A stretch of DNA of 64,000 nucleotides from Pseudotamlana agarivorans (GTDB lineage: Bacteria > Bacteroidota > Bacteroidia > Flavobacteriales > Flavobacteriaceae). The position numbers and the translations under genes were made by a program. Below the pieces are notes generated by a model that had not been told where the DNA came from, ran no database searches, and worked only from the letters and a program-made list of their open reading frames with translations. Location of the stretch: the NCBI RefSeq assembly GCF_001642835.1, contig NZ_LXEI01000008.1:62001-126000 (forward strand). Reading direction: 5' to 3'. Shown in pieces: positions 15,685 to 24,609 of the stretch. The first letter of the stretch is position 1; each line of letters starts with the position of its first letter.

Positions 15685-16611
15685 TTATTTATTAGGGTAC
15701 ACCCCTTTCATTGGGATTTCAATATGATATAGCTTACGACTGCTATTATTAAGTTTAGGTTCACGTAACCAAGGATTGTGAATTTTTAAAATCTTATAAT
15801 TGATATCAAACTTTTTAGCAAATACAGCAAAATCGGTTACTGCGGTATCAACCTTAACCGTATAAGATGGCACTTCGCTATATAAATCTTTTTCTCTAAA
15901 ATTGAATCCGTATTTCTTAGGGTTTGATAAAATTTCTTTTAAAGCTATGATTCTAAACACATAGCGCCCAGTTTCTTCTCCTAATAATAAATCGTAATAA
16001 TCATCAACCATTTGATCACTTAATCGGCGCGACACTCCTGAATTCCCTGCATTGTAGGCCGCCGCAGCGAGCGTCCAACTACCTAGCAATTCTTTAGATT
16101 TTAGCAAGTACTGACAAGCCGCTTCCGTAGATTTCTCAAGATGATAACGTTCATCAACATTATCGTTTACTTCTAAACCATATTCTCTTGCTGTGGCTGG
16201 CATGATTTGCCAAATACCTCGAGCACCAGCTGGAGATACCACATTCACTAAGCCACTTTCTATAACCGCTAAATACTTAAAGTCATCTGGAATACCGTAC
16301 TTTTTTAAAATAGGTTCTATAACTGGGAAACATTTATTTGCACGCTTAAACATGAGCAAGCCATTGGATTGCCAGTATGTATTTACGAGCAACTCCCTAT
16401 CCATACGCTCGTAAATATCTGGATTTTTTAAAGGGACTGGTTCGCCTGCAAAATCTAAATGTTCTGGAATTTGTAAAGCATAAACATTATAGCCGTTTAC
16501 CCTTTCTTTTTCGTAATTTTCATCGGTAGGCACATCTTGTACGGCGTAAATAAAAATCCCACACAAGCTTAATAGCCCTATAAATATAAAACCTTTTTGT
16601 ATTCTTTTCAT
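15685..16611 (-). CDS. Lytic transglycosylase, SLT domain (MltD-like)
   Basis: Cleaves peptidoglycan glycan strands. The 308-residue protein has an N-terminal hydrophobic segment (residues 8-24), then an SLT fold: the catalytic glutamate E118 in AVIESGL, the GARGIWQIMPATAREYGL motif, and AAAAYNAGNSGV. The C-terminal part (YTVKVDTAVTDFAVFAKKFDINYKIL) resembles a degenerate LysM-type tail. It lies 36 bp downstream of a hydrolase gene on the same strand and may share its transcript. Confidence 0.92.
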   Translation of the reverse strand: MKRIQKGFIFIGLLSLCGIFIYAVQDVPTDENYEKERVNGYNVYALQIPEHLDFAGEPVPLKNPDIYERMDRELLVNTYWQSNGLLMFKRANKCFPVIEPILKKYGIPDDFKYLAVIESGLVNVVSPAGARGIWQIMPATAREYGLEVNDNVDERYHLEKSTEAACQYLLKSKELLGSWTLAAAAYNAGNSGVSRRLSDQMVDDYYDLLLGEETGRYVFRIIALKEILSNPKKYGFNFREKDLYSEVPSYTVKVDTAVTDFAVFAKKFDINYKILKIHNPWLREPKLNNSSRKLYHIEIPMKGVYPNK

Positions 16612-16647
16612 TGCTCTAATTTTACCTTAAAGGTAGAGAAATTTCGA

Positions 16648-17313
16648 TTATTCTGCTAATATAATTTGAGGTAAATTCGCGTTAAACCACCTGTATTTAT
16701 TAATAATCATGATATGGGTTCCCTCAGGAATACGGGTGCAATTGCTAATGTATTGCATCGGAAAAACAGGGTCTTTATCGCCATGAATGTGAATTAAATT
16801 TGGATCGTACGACTCTTGGTCCCAGCACACCATTTCCTTAATAGCCCAACTTAAATATTTAGGATCATTCACTGAAAGATACTTTTTATACAAGGCCAAG
16901 CGCTTGGTAACTTCCTTTCCGAAGGCGTATTTTTCTAGAACATCAATCTTACTTGCCAATTGCGTAGGCACGATTTTATAAGCACCTGTGGTTCTAGCCA
17001 ATTGCATGGTTTTAGGCAACTCAAATTTACTCTTAACGCTTGAAACGATAATAAGTTTTCTCACCTGGATATGCTTACTCATTTCTTGAACCAACACTCC
17101 CCCAAAGGAAACCCCTATTAAAACTGGATTTTCATGCTTTATGTTTTTGGTCATTCTTAAAGCATAATCTGAAATAGGCTCATCTTTTAAAGGTAACATC
17201 CATTCTAAAAAATGCATTTCAAAAGTGTCTTTAGGCAGGTCGATATATTCAAAAATTTGTGAGCTTGCTGCCATGCCCGGCATGAAGTAAACAGGTATTA
17301 GCGACTGAATCAT
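16648..17313 (-). CDS. Alpha/beta hydrolase
   Basis: A compact 221-residue hydrolase. It starts with the PVYFMPGMAASSQIFE oxyanion-type loop, has the nucleophile elbow GVSFGG (Ser69), an acidic residue in HIHGDKDPVFP near residue 175, and a final histidine in EGTHIMI. There is no lid domain or signal peptide, so it should be cytosolic. The substrate is unknown. It lies upstream of the lytic transglycosylase and is divergent from the small GNAT gene. Confidence 0.85.
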   Translation of the reverse strand: MIQSLIPVYFMPGMAASSQIFEYIDLPKDTFEMHFLEWMLPLKDEPISDYALRMTKNIKHENPVLIGVSFGGVLVQEMSKHIQVRKLIIVSSVKSKFELPKTMQLARTTGAYKIVPTQLASKIDVLEKYAFGKEVTKRLALYKKYLSVNDPKYLSWAIKEMVCWDQESYDPNLIHIHGDKDPVFPMQYISNCTRIPEGTHIMIINKYRWFNANLPQIILAE

Positions 17314-17358
17314 AAGGTATTAACTTTTAATTTACTTTCAGTTAACAATTTTTTTTCG

Positions 17359-17366
17359 TACTTTTG
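17359..17366 (+). promoter_or_regulatory. Candidate -7 promoter element for the GNAT gene
   Basis: TACTTTTG matches TAnnTTTG and lies 63 bp upstream of the ATG at 17429. Confidence 0.45.
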
Positions 17367-17428
17367 CGCAAAGTTATAGTAATACCCCCCTCGCTAGACT
17401 AACAATCCGAAACATAAACTTAGACAAA

Positions 17429-17725
17429 ATGGTGGAAGCTGCAGAATTAATTGACAACGATTTTTTACGTCAATATGAACTTAAGATTGACGATCATTTA
17501 GCGAAAATTGAATACTCTTTACAAGAACGAAAAATTTTTTTAACCAAATTAGTAATTCCTGAAAGTATTACCAATGATGAATTTAAAAAAGATTTTTTAG
17601 CCCTTGTTTTCGATCAAATTCAAGAACGTAATTTAAGCGTGGTACCTACGAGTCCTGAAATCGCTAAATTCATGAGAAGTAACAGAAAGTACAAACGAAT
17701 GCTTCCTGTAGGAGTAAGAATTTAA
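17429..17725 (+). CDS. Small GNAT-like N-acetyltransferase domain protein
   Basis: A 98-residue protein. The YELKIDDHLAKIEYSLQERKIFLTKL core followed by PTSPEIAKFMRSNRKYK matches the minimal GNAT-like family (YidJ/YjdJ type), which keeps the beta strands and acetyl-CoA helix of acetyltransferases but is much shorter than classical members. Relatives in flavobacteria are about the same length, so it is not truncated. The acceptor is unknown. It is a single-gene unit ending in a bidirectional terminator. Confidence 0.78.
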   Translation: MVEAAELIDNDFLRQYELKIDDHLAKIEYSLQERKIFLTKLVIPESITNDEFKKDFLALVFDQIQERNLSVVPTSPEIAKFMRSNRKYKRMLPVGVRI

Positions 17726-17749
17726 TAGCATTAACAAAACGCTATAAAA

Positions 17750-17787
17750 CAAGAAGCTGTCTCTAAAATCGAGGCAGCTTTTTTTAT
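17750..17787. terminator. Bidirectional terminator
   Basis: AAGCTGTCTC (17754-17763) pairs with GAGGCAGCTT (17771-17780) with one G-U pair, then a T-run. It separates the GNAT gene from mtaB and overlaps the mtaB stop region. Confidence 0.85.
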
Positions 17788-19115
17788 GATATATTATTGA
17801 GTACTTCTGCAAAATCAAATCGCACTAACCCATCGTCATCGATTTCAGTAAGTACCACTTCATGAAGTGTGTTTACCAATTCTGGATTCCAAGGTGTTTT
17901 TACTTTAACGTAATTCTCGGTAAACCCATGAATGTAGCCTTCCTTATTTTCGCTTTCAAATAACACGGTTCTTTGCGTTCCTAACTGACTCTCATAAAAA
18001 GCACGACGTTTTTTAACCGATAACCCTCTAAGCATCTTACTACGTTTGGATCGCACATTATTAGGTACAACGCCATCCATGTCTACAGCCTCGGTATTAT
18101 CACGTTCTGAATACGTGAACACATGTAAATAAGAAATATCCAGTGTACTTAAAAAATTATAGGTCTCTAAAAAAAGTTCATCAGTTTCACCAGGAAAACC
18201 AACAATAACATCCACACCTATACAAGCATAAGGCATGACTTCTTTAATTTTTGAAACACGATCTACATACAATTCACGCATGTAACGACGTTTCATTTTT
18301 TTTAGAATTTCGTTAGAACCAGACTGTAAAGGCACATGAAAATGAGGTACAAAAGCCCTAGATTTAGAAACGAGATCGATGGTTTCGTTTTTAAGTAAAT
18401 TAGGCTCTATTGAAGAAATTCTTAAACGCTCAATCCCTTCCACTTTATCTAATTCGGTAACCAAATCTAAAAAAGTATGCTCGTGTTTTTTATTGCCGAA
18501 TTCACCTTTACCGTAGTCACCAATATTAACACCAGTTAAAACGATTTCTTTAATATTTTGCTCCGAAATTTCTCGAGCATTTTTTAAGACGTTAGTCATG
18601 GTATCACTTCTAGAAATACCTCGAGCTAAAGGAATGGTACAATAGGTACATTTATAATCGCAACCATCTTGCACTTTTAAAAAGGCACGCGTTCGATCGC
18701 CAATGGAATAAGAACCCACATAAAAATCGGCATCTTCGATTTCGCAGGAATGCACTTCACCAAAATCGTTTTTAGATAAATCGTTAAGGTAGTCGGTAAT
18801 TTTAAACTTCTCGGTAGCACCAAGTACCAAATCTACGCCATGAACATCAGCCAATTCTTGCGGCTTTAACTGGGCATAACACCCTACAGCTGCCACAAAA
18901 GCATTCTCATTGTTCTTTTGGGCTTGTTTTACAATCGTTTTAAATCGCTTATCGGCATTTTCGGTAACCGAACAAGTATTAATCACATAGATATCTGCTT
19001 TTTCAGAAAAATCAACCCTATCAAAACCTTCTTTACTAAAATCTCTAGCAATGGTAGAGGTTTCTGAAAAATTTAATTTACAACCTAAAGTATAAAATGC
19101 GACTTTCTTATTCAT
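17784..19115 (-). CDS. mtaB: tRNA t6A37 methylthiotransferase
   Basis: A radical SAM methylthiotransferase that converts t6A37 to ms2t6A in tRNAs reading ANN codons. The 443-residue protein has the N-terminal UPF0004 cysteines C12 (TLGCKLN), C48 (NTCSV) and C79 (VGCYAQ), the radical SAM cluster C152-x3-C156-x2-C159 in CDYKCTYCTIP, and a TRAM-like end. The LGCKLN and SVTENADKRFK motifs favour MtaB over MiaB or RimO. Single gene, divergent from the binding protein at 19267. Confidence 0.93.
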   Translation of the reverse strand: MNKKVAFYTLGCKLNFSETSTIARDFSKEGFDRVDFSEKADIYVINTCSVTENADKRFKTIVKQAQKNNENAFVAAVGCYAQLKPQELADVHGVDLVLGATEKFKITDYLNDLSKNDFGEVHSCEIEDADFYVGSYSIGDRTRAFLKVQDGCDYKCTYCTIPLARGISRSDTMTNVLKNAREISEQNIKEIVLTGVNIGDYGKGEFGNKKHEHTFLDLVTELDKVEGIERLRISSIEPNLLKNETIDLVSKSRAFVPHFHVPLQSGSNEILKKMKRRYMRELYVDRVSKIKEVMPYACIGVDVIVGFPGETDELFLETYNFLSTLDISYLHVFTYSERDNTEAVDMDGVVPNNVRSKRSKMLRGLSVKKRRAFYESQLGTQRTVLFESENKEGYIHGFTENYVKVKTPWNPELVNTLHEVVLTEIDDDGLVRFDFAEVLNNIS

Positions 19116-19266
19116 GGTATTTTGTCACCTTGAATTTGCTTCAAGATCTTTTAAAAATTATCTTTACCTTTTCTCATACAGAAACAAAAAGAAAGCATTC
19201 TAACAGAGAATGACACACTTGAAGCTCAAAAAATATGAGGGTGCAAATTTACAACTAATTAGTTAT

Positions 19267-20889
19267 ATGATAAAACCTAATCTTAAACAAATAATAAGCT
19301 ATTTATCAGTTACTTATCTCACCCTTTTCTTTTTATCTTGTAAGACCGACCACGACATCAATAGAGATCATTTGGTTTTTCGGTACAACGAATACGCTAA
19401 TATCAATACTTTAGATCCGGCTTTTTCGAGAACATTGCAAGACAACTCGGTTTGTAATCAGCTTTTTAACGGCCTCGTTCAACTGGATGACGAGCTCAAT
19501 ATTCTACCGTGTATTGCAAAGAATTGGACCATTTCGGAAGACGGCATGACCTACCAATTTAATCTGCGTCAAGATGTATGGTTTCATAACCACGAATTAT
19601 TTGGCAAAGACTCTACAAGAACGGTTGTAGCAAACGATTTTAAATACAGCTTTAACCGACTTAGAGATGAAAAAATTGCCTCACCAGGCAGCTGGGTTTT
19701 AAACAAAGTGGACGATTTTGAAGCTGTTAACGACAGTATTTTTGAAATTAAACTTACACAACCTTTCCCTGCTTTTATCGGACTTTTAACCATGAAGTAC
19801 TGCTCGGTCATTCCGCATGAAGTTGCTGATTTTTATGGATTTGAATTTAGAAGTCACCCTATTGGAACAGGTCCTTTTAAGTTTAAACGCTGGGAAGAAA
19901 ACATCAAACTTGTTTTTAGAAAAAATCACAATTATTTTGAAACCGACCAAGAAGGCAGGAAACTGCCTTATTTAGAAGCCGTTGCTATTACGTTTCTCCC
20001 TGACAAACAGAGTGAATTTTTACAGTTTGCACAAGGAAATATCGATTATGTTTCTGGTTTAGACGCTTCATATAAAGATGAAATATTAACTGCCAACGGA
20101 AAACTCCAAAAACAATATGCCGAATCGGTAAACATGATTCGTGGACCCTACTTAAATACGGAATATTTAGGTTTTTATTTAGATTCTGAAACGCCCGAAA
20201 TACAATCGGAACTCCTAAGAAAAGCTATTAATTACGGTTTTGACAGAAAAAAAATGATTGTTTACTTAAGAAACGGCATTGGCACACCTGCTAACGGTGG
20301 CTTTATCCCCATGGGTTTACCGGGATATGACAAAACCATTGGTTACGATTACCAACCTGAAAGAGCAAAAAAGCTAGTATCACAATTTATAACTGAAACT
20401 GGAATTGTCAACCCTAAAATAACTTTAGTAACGACTAGCAACTACCTAAGTTTTTGCGAATTTATGCAACGTGAACTAGAAAAAACTGGACTAAACATAC
20501 AGGTTGACGTGATGCCCGAAGCATCTCTACGCTCGGCCCGCTCTAACGGTAAGGTGGATATGTTTAGAAGTTCATGGATAGCCGATTATTTGGATGCTGA
20601 AAACTACTTATCCATTTTTTACAGTAAAAACTTTGCTCCTCATGGTTCTAATTATTTTCATTTTAAAAATGACACTTTCGACCAATTATACAATAAAGCT
20701 TTTACAGTAACCGATATCGAGGAAAGAAAAAAAATATACACAACCATGGATTCTATAGCTATGGATAAAGCACTTATGGTTCCACTGTACTACGATGAAG
20801 TCATTCGTTTTACGAGAAAAAATGTAAAAGGCTTAGGGGTTAACCCTATCAATTTACTCGATCTCAAACACGTAAAAAAGACGCTTTAA
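19267..20889 (+). CDS. Peptide/nickel-type ABC transporter substrate-binding lipoprotein (SBP_bac_5)
   Basis: A 540-residue solute-binding protein of the OppA/DppA family. The ATG at 19267 is chosen over one at 19210 because it places the hydrophobic signal and lipobox FLSC (Cys25) at the normal distance from the N-terminus. Family features include YANINTLDPAFSRTLQDNSV near the start, HPIGTGPFKFKRWEENIKLVF, and RSSWIADYLDAENYLSIFYS near the C-terminus. No permease or ATPase gene is adjacent, so its partner lies elsewhere or it acts alone. The stop overlaps the convergent YhhN-like gene by 4 bp. Confidence 0.9.
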   Translation: MIKPNLKQIISYLSVTYLTLFFLSCKTDHDINRDHLVFRYNEYANINTLDPAFSRTLQDNSVCNQLFNGLVQLDDELNILPCIAKNWTISEDGMTYQFNLRQDVWFHNHELFGKDSTRTVVANDFKYSFNRLRDEKIASPGSWVLNKVDDFEAVNDSIFEIKLTQPFPAFIGLLTMKYCSVIPHEVADFYGFEFRSHPIGTGPFKFKRWEENIKLVFRKNHNYFETDQEGRKLPYLEAVAITFLPDKQSEFLQFAQGNIDYVSGLDASYKDEILTANGKLQKQYAESVNMIRGPYLNTEYLGFYLDSETPEIQSELLRKAINYGFDRKKMIVYLRNGIGTPANGGFIPMGLPGYDKTIGYDYQPERAKKLVSQFITETGIVNPKITLVTTSNYLSFCEFMQRELEKTGLNIQVDVMPEASLRSARSNGKVDMFRSSWIADYLDAENYLSIFYSKNFAPHGSNYFHFKNDTFDQLYNKAFTVTDIEERKKIYTTMDSIAMDKALMVPLYYDEVIRFTRKNVKGLGVNPINLLDLKHVKKTL

Positions 20890-21602
20890 ACATCTTCTAA
20901 GCGTTTTTCAATAATTACGCCGTGCACCATGAAATAGACACCTGTGGCATAAAAAAACATGATACTAAAGTCTTGATAAGGCACATCTGTTTTAAAGGTT
21001 TTTATAACCATAATTCCTTCAGAAATCATATAACATATCACACCGTAAAACACCGAAAGATAACTTTTTCTATCAACGACTTCTTTACGCAAATAAGCAA
21101 ACTGACATAAGAGTAATGAAATAAAGTAACTCATTAAAGTTGGCAGAAAATAGTTTCCTAAATCCTCATAGATATAACTCACTAATCCAACAGTATAAAT
21201 AAAAATGGCTATAGAAAAAGGAATTAAACGACGTACTTGAAAATCTGATTTGTGAGAAAACCGAAAGCATAAAAACAATTTTGCCACAGAATATATAAAC
21301 AAGCTAGTCATTAAAAGATACATGTTTTCGTGGTTGATAATTAAAAAATCTGCTAAAAAAAAACAAACTAAGGCTAGCATGGTCCATGAAAAATTACGCT
21401 TTATAGCAGCCTCATTATTAAAATAGTAGTACGCAATAAGAAGTCCTAAAACCCAAGGTTTTGAAAAATAACGATACGGAACTGCAGGCAAATTTATTTT
21501 TACAGCAGTATCAATTATTAAAACTGTAAAGAATAAGATCGCAAACTTTTTTTTGTCTCGTATAATGTTCAACATAATGTTTAATTTGGATCCATTCTTC
21601 AA
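20886..21602 (-). CDS. YhhN/TMEM86-like membrane protein, copy 1
   Basis: A 238-residue protein with about seven or eight membrane helices. The FFLADFLII segment, the CYMISEGIMV segment and the C-terminal FFYATGVYFMVHGVI helix follow the YhhN (lysoplasmalogenase) pattern, though the classical aspartate in the second motif is glutamate here. An internal ATG at 21575 (MLNIIRDKKKF) aligns with the start of copy 2 and may be the true start. It is a close paralog of the next gene; both upstream regions share similar sequence. The enzymatic activity is unproven. Confidence 0.72.
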   Translation of the reverse strand: MKNGSKLNIMLNIIRDKKKFAILFFTVLIIDTAVKINLPAVPYRYFSKPWVLGLLIAYYYFNNEAAIKRNFSWTMLALVCFFLADFLIINHENMYLLMTSLFIYSVAKLFLCFRFSHKSDFQVRRLIPFSIAIFIYTVGLVSYIYEDLGNYFLPTLMSYFISLLLCQFAYLRKEVVDRKSYLSVFYGVICYMISEGIMVIKTFKTDVPYQDFSIMFFYATGVYFMVHGVIIEKRLEDV

Positions 21603-21775
21603 TAAAACCTAAATTAAGGTTAGGTTATTATTTTAACCAATGCCAAATTACAAAAAAAACAAATTCAATTTAATAAATAGAAAAATTGCAAACTTTAGTA
21701 TTTGGCATACTAGTTAAAACATAATAATGAGTTTTATATTTTGTTTGTGATGGATTCTTTTTTCTGTAGAATGGA

Positions 21776-22471
21776 TTAAAAATAGCTTTCTGGCTCCATT
21801 CTTTTCTCGGTAATTATACCGTGTATAATCAAATAAATTCCAGTCGCATAGAAAAACATGATGGAAAAGTCTTGAAAAAGCACATCAGTTTTAAAGGTAT
21901 TTATAATAGTAATACCTTCAGAAACCATGTAACACAACACCCCAGATAATACAAAAAGATAACTCTTTTTATCTACAACTTCCTTTCGAAGATAAGCAAA
22001 CTGACATAAGAGTAAGGATATAAAATAACTGATAAGCGCGAAGATAAAATAACTTCCCAATCCGTCGTGTATATACAAAATTAACACAACCGTATAAACA
22101 AATATAACGATGGAAAACGGAATTAAACGACTGACTTTAAAATCGGATTTATGTGAGAACCGAAAACACAGAAATATCTTTGCTAGGGTATATACTACAA
22201 AGCTAGAAACCAATAACACTTGATTTTCTCTATTTATTATCAACAAATCGGCTACAAAAAAGGAACACAAGGCCAACATGACCCAAAAAAAGTTACGGTT
22301 CTCTGAAGGCGAATAATTATAATAGTAATATAAAACGATTAGTAATATGGTTGGCGTCTTAGAGATAAAACGGTAAGGCCATGGGAAATTAGTTTTAACA
22401 ATGGTATCGATGATAAGCATCACAAAAAAAAGCAAGGCAAACTTTTTTTTATCCTTTAGTATCGTCAACAT
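21776..22471 (-). CDS. YhhN/TMEM86-like membrane protein, copy 2
   Basis: A 231-residue polytopic membrane protein similar over its whole length to copy 1: both contain AKIFLCFRFSHKSDF or AKLFLCFRFSHKSDF, SYFISLLLCQFAYLRKEVVD, and MFFYATG. The N-terminus MLTILKDKKKFALLFF and C-terminus IIHGIITEKR also match. The 173-bp gap between copies contains a duplicated promoter-like tract. Family members in animals and some bacteria hydrolyse lysoplasmalogens, but the conserved acidic residues differ enough here that this is only a guess. Confidence 0.72.
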   Translation of the reverse strand: MLTILKDKKKFALLFFVMLIIDTIVKTNFPWPYRFISKTPTILLIVLYYYYNYSPSENRNFFWVMLALCSFFVADLLIINRENQVLLVSSFVVYTLAKIFLCFRFSHKSDFKVSRLIPFSIVIFVYTVVLILYIHDGLGSYFIFALISYFISLLLCQFAYLRKEVVDKKSYLFVLSGVLCYMVSEGITIINTFKTDVLFQDFSIMFFYATGIYLIIHGIITEKRMEPESYF

Positions 22472-22637
22472 ATTATTTCGTTTGGGGTGGCTAGGGTAAA
22501 AACTAAATAAATTAAGTTTTAACCGTGCACAAATTACAAAAAAAATGCTAGTCCTTTAAAAAAAATACCAAGTCCATTATGGCTAAAAAATCATACAGCA
22601 AAACTATGCTCATAATTAGAACACCAAGTCAACATAT

Positions 22638-23813
22638 TTAATCACGTCTAAACTTTTTAGAAACTTCAAAAACATGCTCTAGGATGGCCTTGTCTTGTTC
22701 GGTAAGTTCAATATTTCGCCTTGACATCACTACATGGGCAACTTCAAAAGCCTTTTTGGTTAAATAGGTTGTAAATCCACTGCTTCCACCCCAACTAAAA
22801 CTAGGCACAAAGTTTCTTGGAAATCCGCTACCAAAAATATTGGCACTCACACCTACAACGGTTCCTGTATTAAACATGGTGTTAATTCCACACTTACTAT
22901 GATCTCCCATCATAAGACCACAAAACTGCAACCCTGTTTTAGCAAAGCCCTCAGTTTGATAGTCCCACAAACGAACTTCGGCATAGTTATTTTTCAAATT
23001 AGAATTATTGGTATCGGCACCAAGGTTACACCACTCACCCAATACAGAATTTCCTAAAAAGCCATCATGCCCTTTGTTAGAATAACCAAATAAAACAGAA
23101 TTATTAATTTCACCACCTACTTTACTATAAGGTCCCACTGTAGTAGGCCCATATATTTTAGCACCCATTTTCACTGTAGCATGGTCGCATAAAGCAAAAG
23201 GCCCTCTAATGATAGCGCCTTCCATTATTTCAGTGTTTTTACCTATATAAATAGGACCACTAGAGGCATTTAAAGTCACAAACTCTAAACGCGCACCATC
23301 TTCTATAAAAATATTTTCTGGTGCAATGATATTATTACTAGAAGGAATGGATTGAGATTTTCTACCTTCAGTAATGAGATCAAAATCTTCCTGAATCGCC
23401 TCGCCGTTTTTGGAAAAAATATCCCAAGTATGGTTGATTTGAATGGTTTCCGCTTCAAATTCTATGGCTTCGTAGGCATCAAAATCAATATCTTCTTGCT
23501 CTTCTTTCGCAAAAAAAGCAATCACATCCTCTCCATTAAAAATAGCCTGATTCTCTTGAAGATCTTTAATCATTTCCACCAGTTCTGGACTTGGAAGGTA
23601 GGAAGCATTAATCATCACATTGTCTTCCATTTCTACCATCGGAAACTTATCAGCTAAATAATCTTCGGTAACGGTGGTACTAGTGCAATCTAAAAAAGAT
23701 TCCCACTTCTCACGAATGGTTAAAATGCCAACACGAATATCGGCAACAGGTCTTGTGTAAGTAAAAGGCAACAGATTGTTACGGGAAGGACCATCAAAAA
23801 GAATGTAGTTCAT
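22638..23813 (-). CDS. Alternative bacterial GlmU: sugar nucleotidyltransferase/acetyltransferase-like protein
   Basis: A 391-residue protein of the 'alt_bact_glmU' type found in Bacteroidota, thought to supply UDP-GlcNAc where classical GlmU is absent. The N-terminal part (ILFDGPSRNNLLPFTYTRPVADIR) is a divergent nucleotidyltransferase lacking the standard GxGTRM motif; the C-terminal half is a left-handed beta helix (hexapeptide repeats such as GPIYIGKNTEIMEGAIIRGP). The ATG at 23813 is preferred to one at 23843, as it gives the family start MNYILFDGPSR. The exact substrate is inferred from the family name. Confidence 0.87.
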   Translation of the reverse strand: MNYILFDGPSRNNLLPFTYTRPVADIRVGILTIREKWESFLDCTSTTVTEDYLADKFPMVEMEDNVMINASYLPSPELVEMIKDLQENQAIFNGEDVIAFFAKEEQEDIDFDAYEAIEFEAETIQINHTWDIFSKNGEAIQEDFDLITEGRKSQSIPSSNNIIAPENIFIEDGARLEFVTLNASSGPIYIGKNTEIMEGAIIRGPFALCDHATVKMGAKIYGPTTVGPYSKVGGEINNSVLFGYSNKGHDGFLGNSVLGEWCNLGADTNNSNLKNNYAEVRLWDYQTEGFAKTGLQFCGLMMGDHSKCGINTMFNTGTVVGVSANIFGSGFPRNFVPSFSWGGSSGFTTYLTKKAFEVAHVVMSRRNIELTEQDKAILEHVFEVSKKFRRD

Positions 23814-23836
23814 TTTTAGATATAAAATTAAGAGAC

Positions 23837-23997
23837 ATACCAATTCTTGTTTAAAATACCCTTAATAAAATGCTCTTATTTCCTTTCTATTTCAGAATAA
23901 AAAGAAACCGTAGCTCAGCTATGCTTTATTTTTCTTCTTTCTATAAAGAAAAAAATCAAAATTTTATTTTAAGATCATTTTAAACAAGAATTGGTAT
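23837..23997. repeat. 161-bp imperfect palindrome, MITE-like
   Basis: The outer 21 bp (23837-23857) are an exact reverse complement of 23977-23997; the inner parts remain partly complementary up to a palindromic centre, TAGCTCAGCTA (23911-23921). The ends read TACCAATTC...GAATTGGTA, so a TA could be the target duplication. There is no coding capacity. It fits a small non-autonomous element or a large hairpin in the gap upstream of the alternative GlmU gene. Confidence 0.7.
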
Positions 23998-24071
23998 TAG
24001 GCCTTCGAGATTTTTTCTCAAAAATACCTAACTCATGTTTTGCAATCCAAAAATAGCTTAATTCGGTAAAT

Positions 24072-24104
24072 AAAAAAAGCCTCTCTTTAACAGAAAGGCT
24101 TTTA
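24072..24104 (-). terminator. Terminator of rpmE2
   Basis: On the minus strand AAGCCTTTCT pairs with AGAGAGGCTT (one mismatch; 24078-24102), followed by a run of U residues (complement of 24072-24078). Confidence 0.8.
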
Positions 24105-24124
24105 AAATATATTTTTTTGCTAAA

Positions 24125-24376
24125 TTATTTTTTAAACTTAGCGTACTTAGTTTTGAATTTATCAATTCTACCAGCTGTATCTACTAATTTAGATTTACCA
24201 GTGTAGAACGGGTGCGATGTTCTAGAAATCTCCATTTTTATTAATGGATACTCAACACCATCAACTTCAAGAGTTTCGTTAGTTTCTGCTGTAGACTTTG
24301 TTAAGAATACATCTTCGTTAGACATATCTTTAAATGCTACAATTCTATAATTTTCTGGATGTATCTCTTTTCTCAT
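24125..24376 (-). CDS. rpmE2: 50S ribosomal protein L31 type B
   Basis: An 83-residue L31 beginning [19 protein letters not shown] and containing [20 protein letters not shown]. The zinc-binding CxxC motif of the other L31 form is absent, which defines type B. The ATG at 24376 is chosen because a promoter element (24413-24420) overlaps the longer reading frame that would start at 24415. It is a single-gene unit with its own terminator. Confidence 0.95.
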   Translation of the reverse strand: MRKEIHPENYRIVAFKDMSNEDVFLTKSTAETNETLEVDGVEYPLIKMEISRTSHPFYTGKSKLVDTAGRIDKFKTKYAKFKK

Positions 24377-24412
24377 CGCTAAATGCTTTTTATTACTTTC
24401 AATTTTGGAGTG

Positions 24413-24443
24413 CAAATTTAGTTATTTTTTACAAACCTGCAAT
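24413..24443 (-). promoter_or_regulatory. Promoter of rpmE2
   Basis: Minus-strand order: ATTG (complement of 24440-24443), 19-nt spacer, TAAATTTG (complement of 24413-24420). This is close to TTTG-N19-TAnnTTTG and decides the L31 start at 24376. Confidence 0.62.
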
Positions 24444-24557
24444 ACTTTTTATATTTTTTTATCTTTTTATTTGTTTCTGTTTTAGGAACATGACGTATTC
24501 CTTGTCAAACAAATCGTAATGTCAAAATTTTTTCACAAAACAAATGTAACGTTTTAA

Positions 24558-24565
24558 TATATTTG
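24558..24565 (+). promoter_or_regulatory. Candidate -7 promoter element for the DUF4199 gene
   Basis: TATATTTG matches TAnnTTTG and lies 44 bp upstream of the ATG at 24610. Confidence 0.42.
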
Positions 24566-24609
24566 AATACTAAGAGAAGTCACTAAAAATTAATTAATCA
24601 AAAAACATT

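Noticed and set aside
24006-24070. Possible small RNA or short gene between the palindrome and the rpmE2 terminator
   Set aside because: No promoter, frame or stable structure apart from the terminator could be supported.
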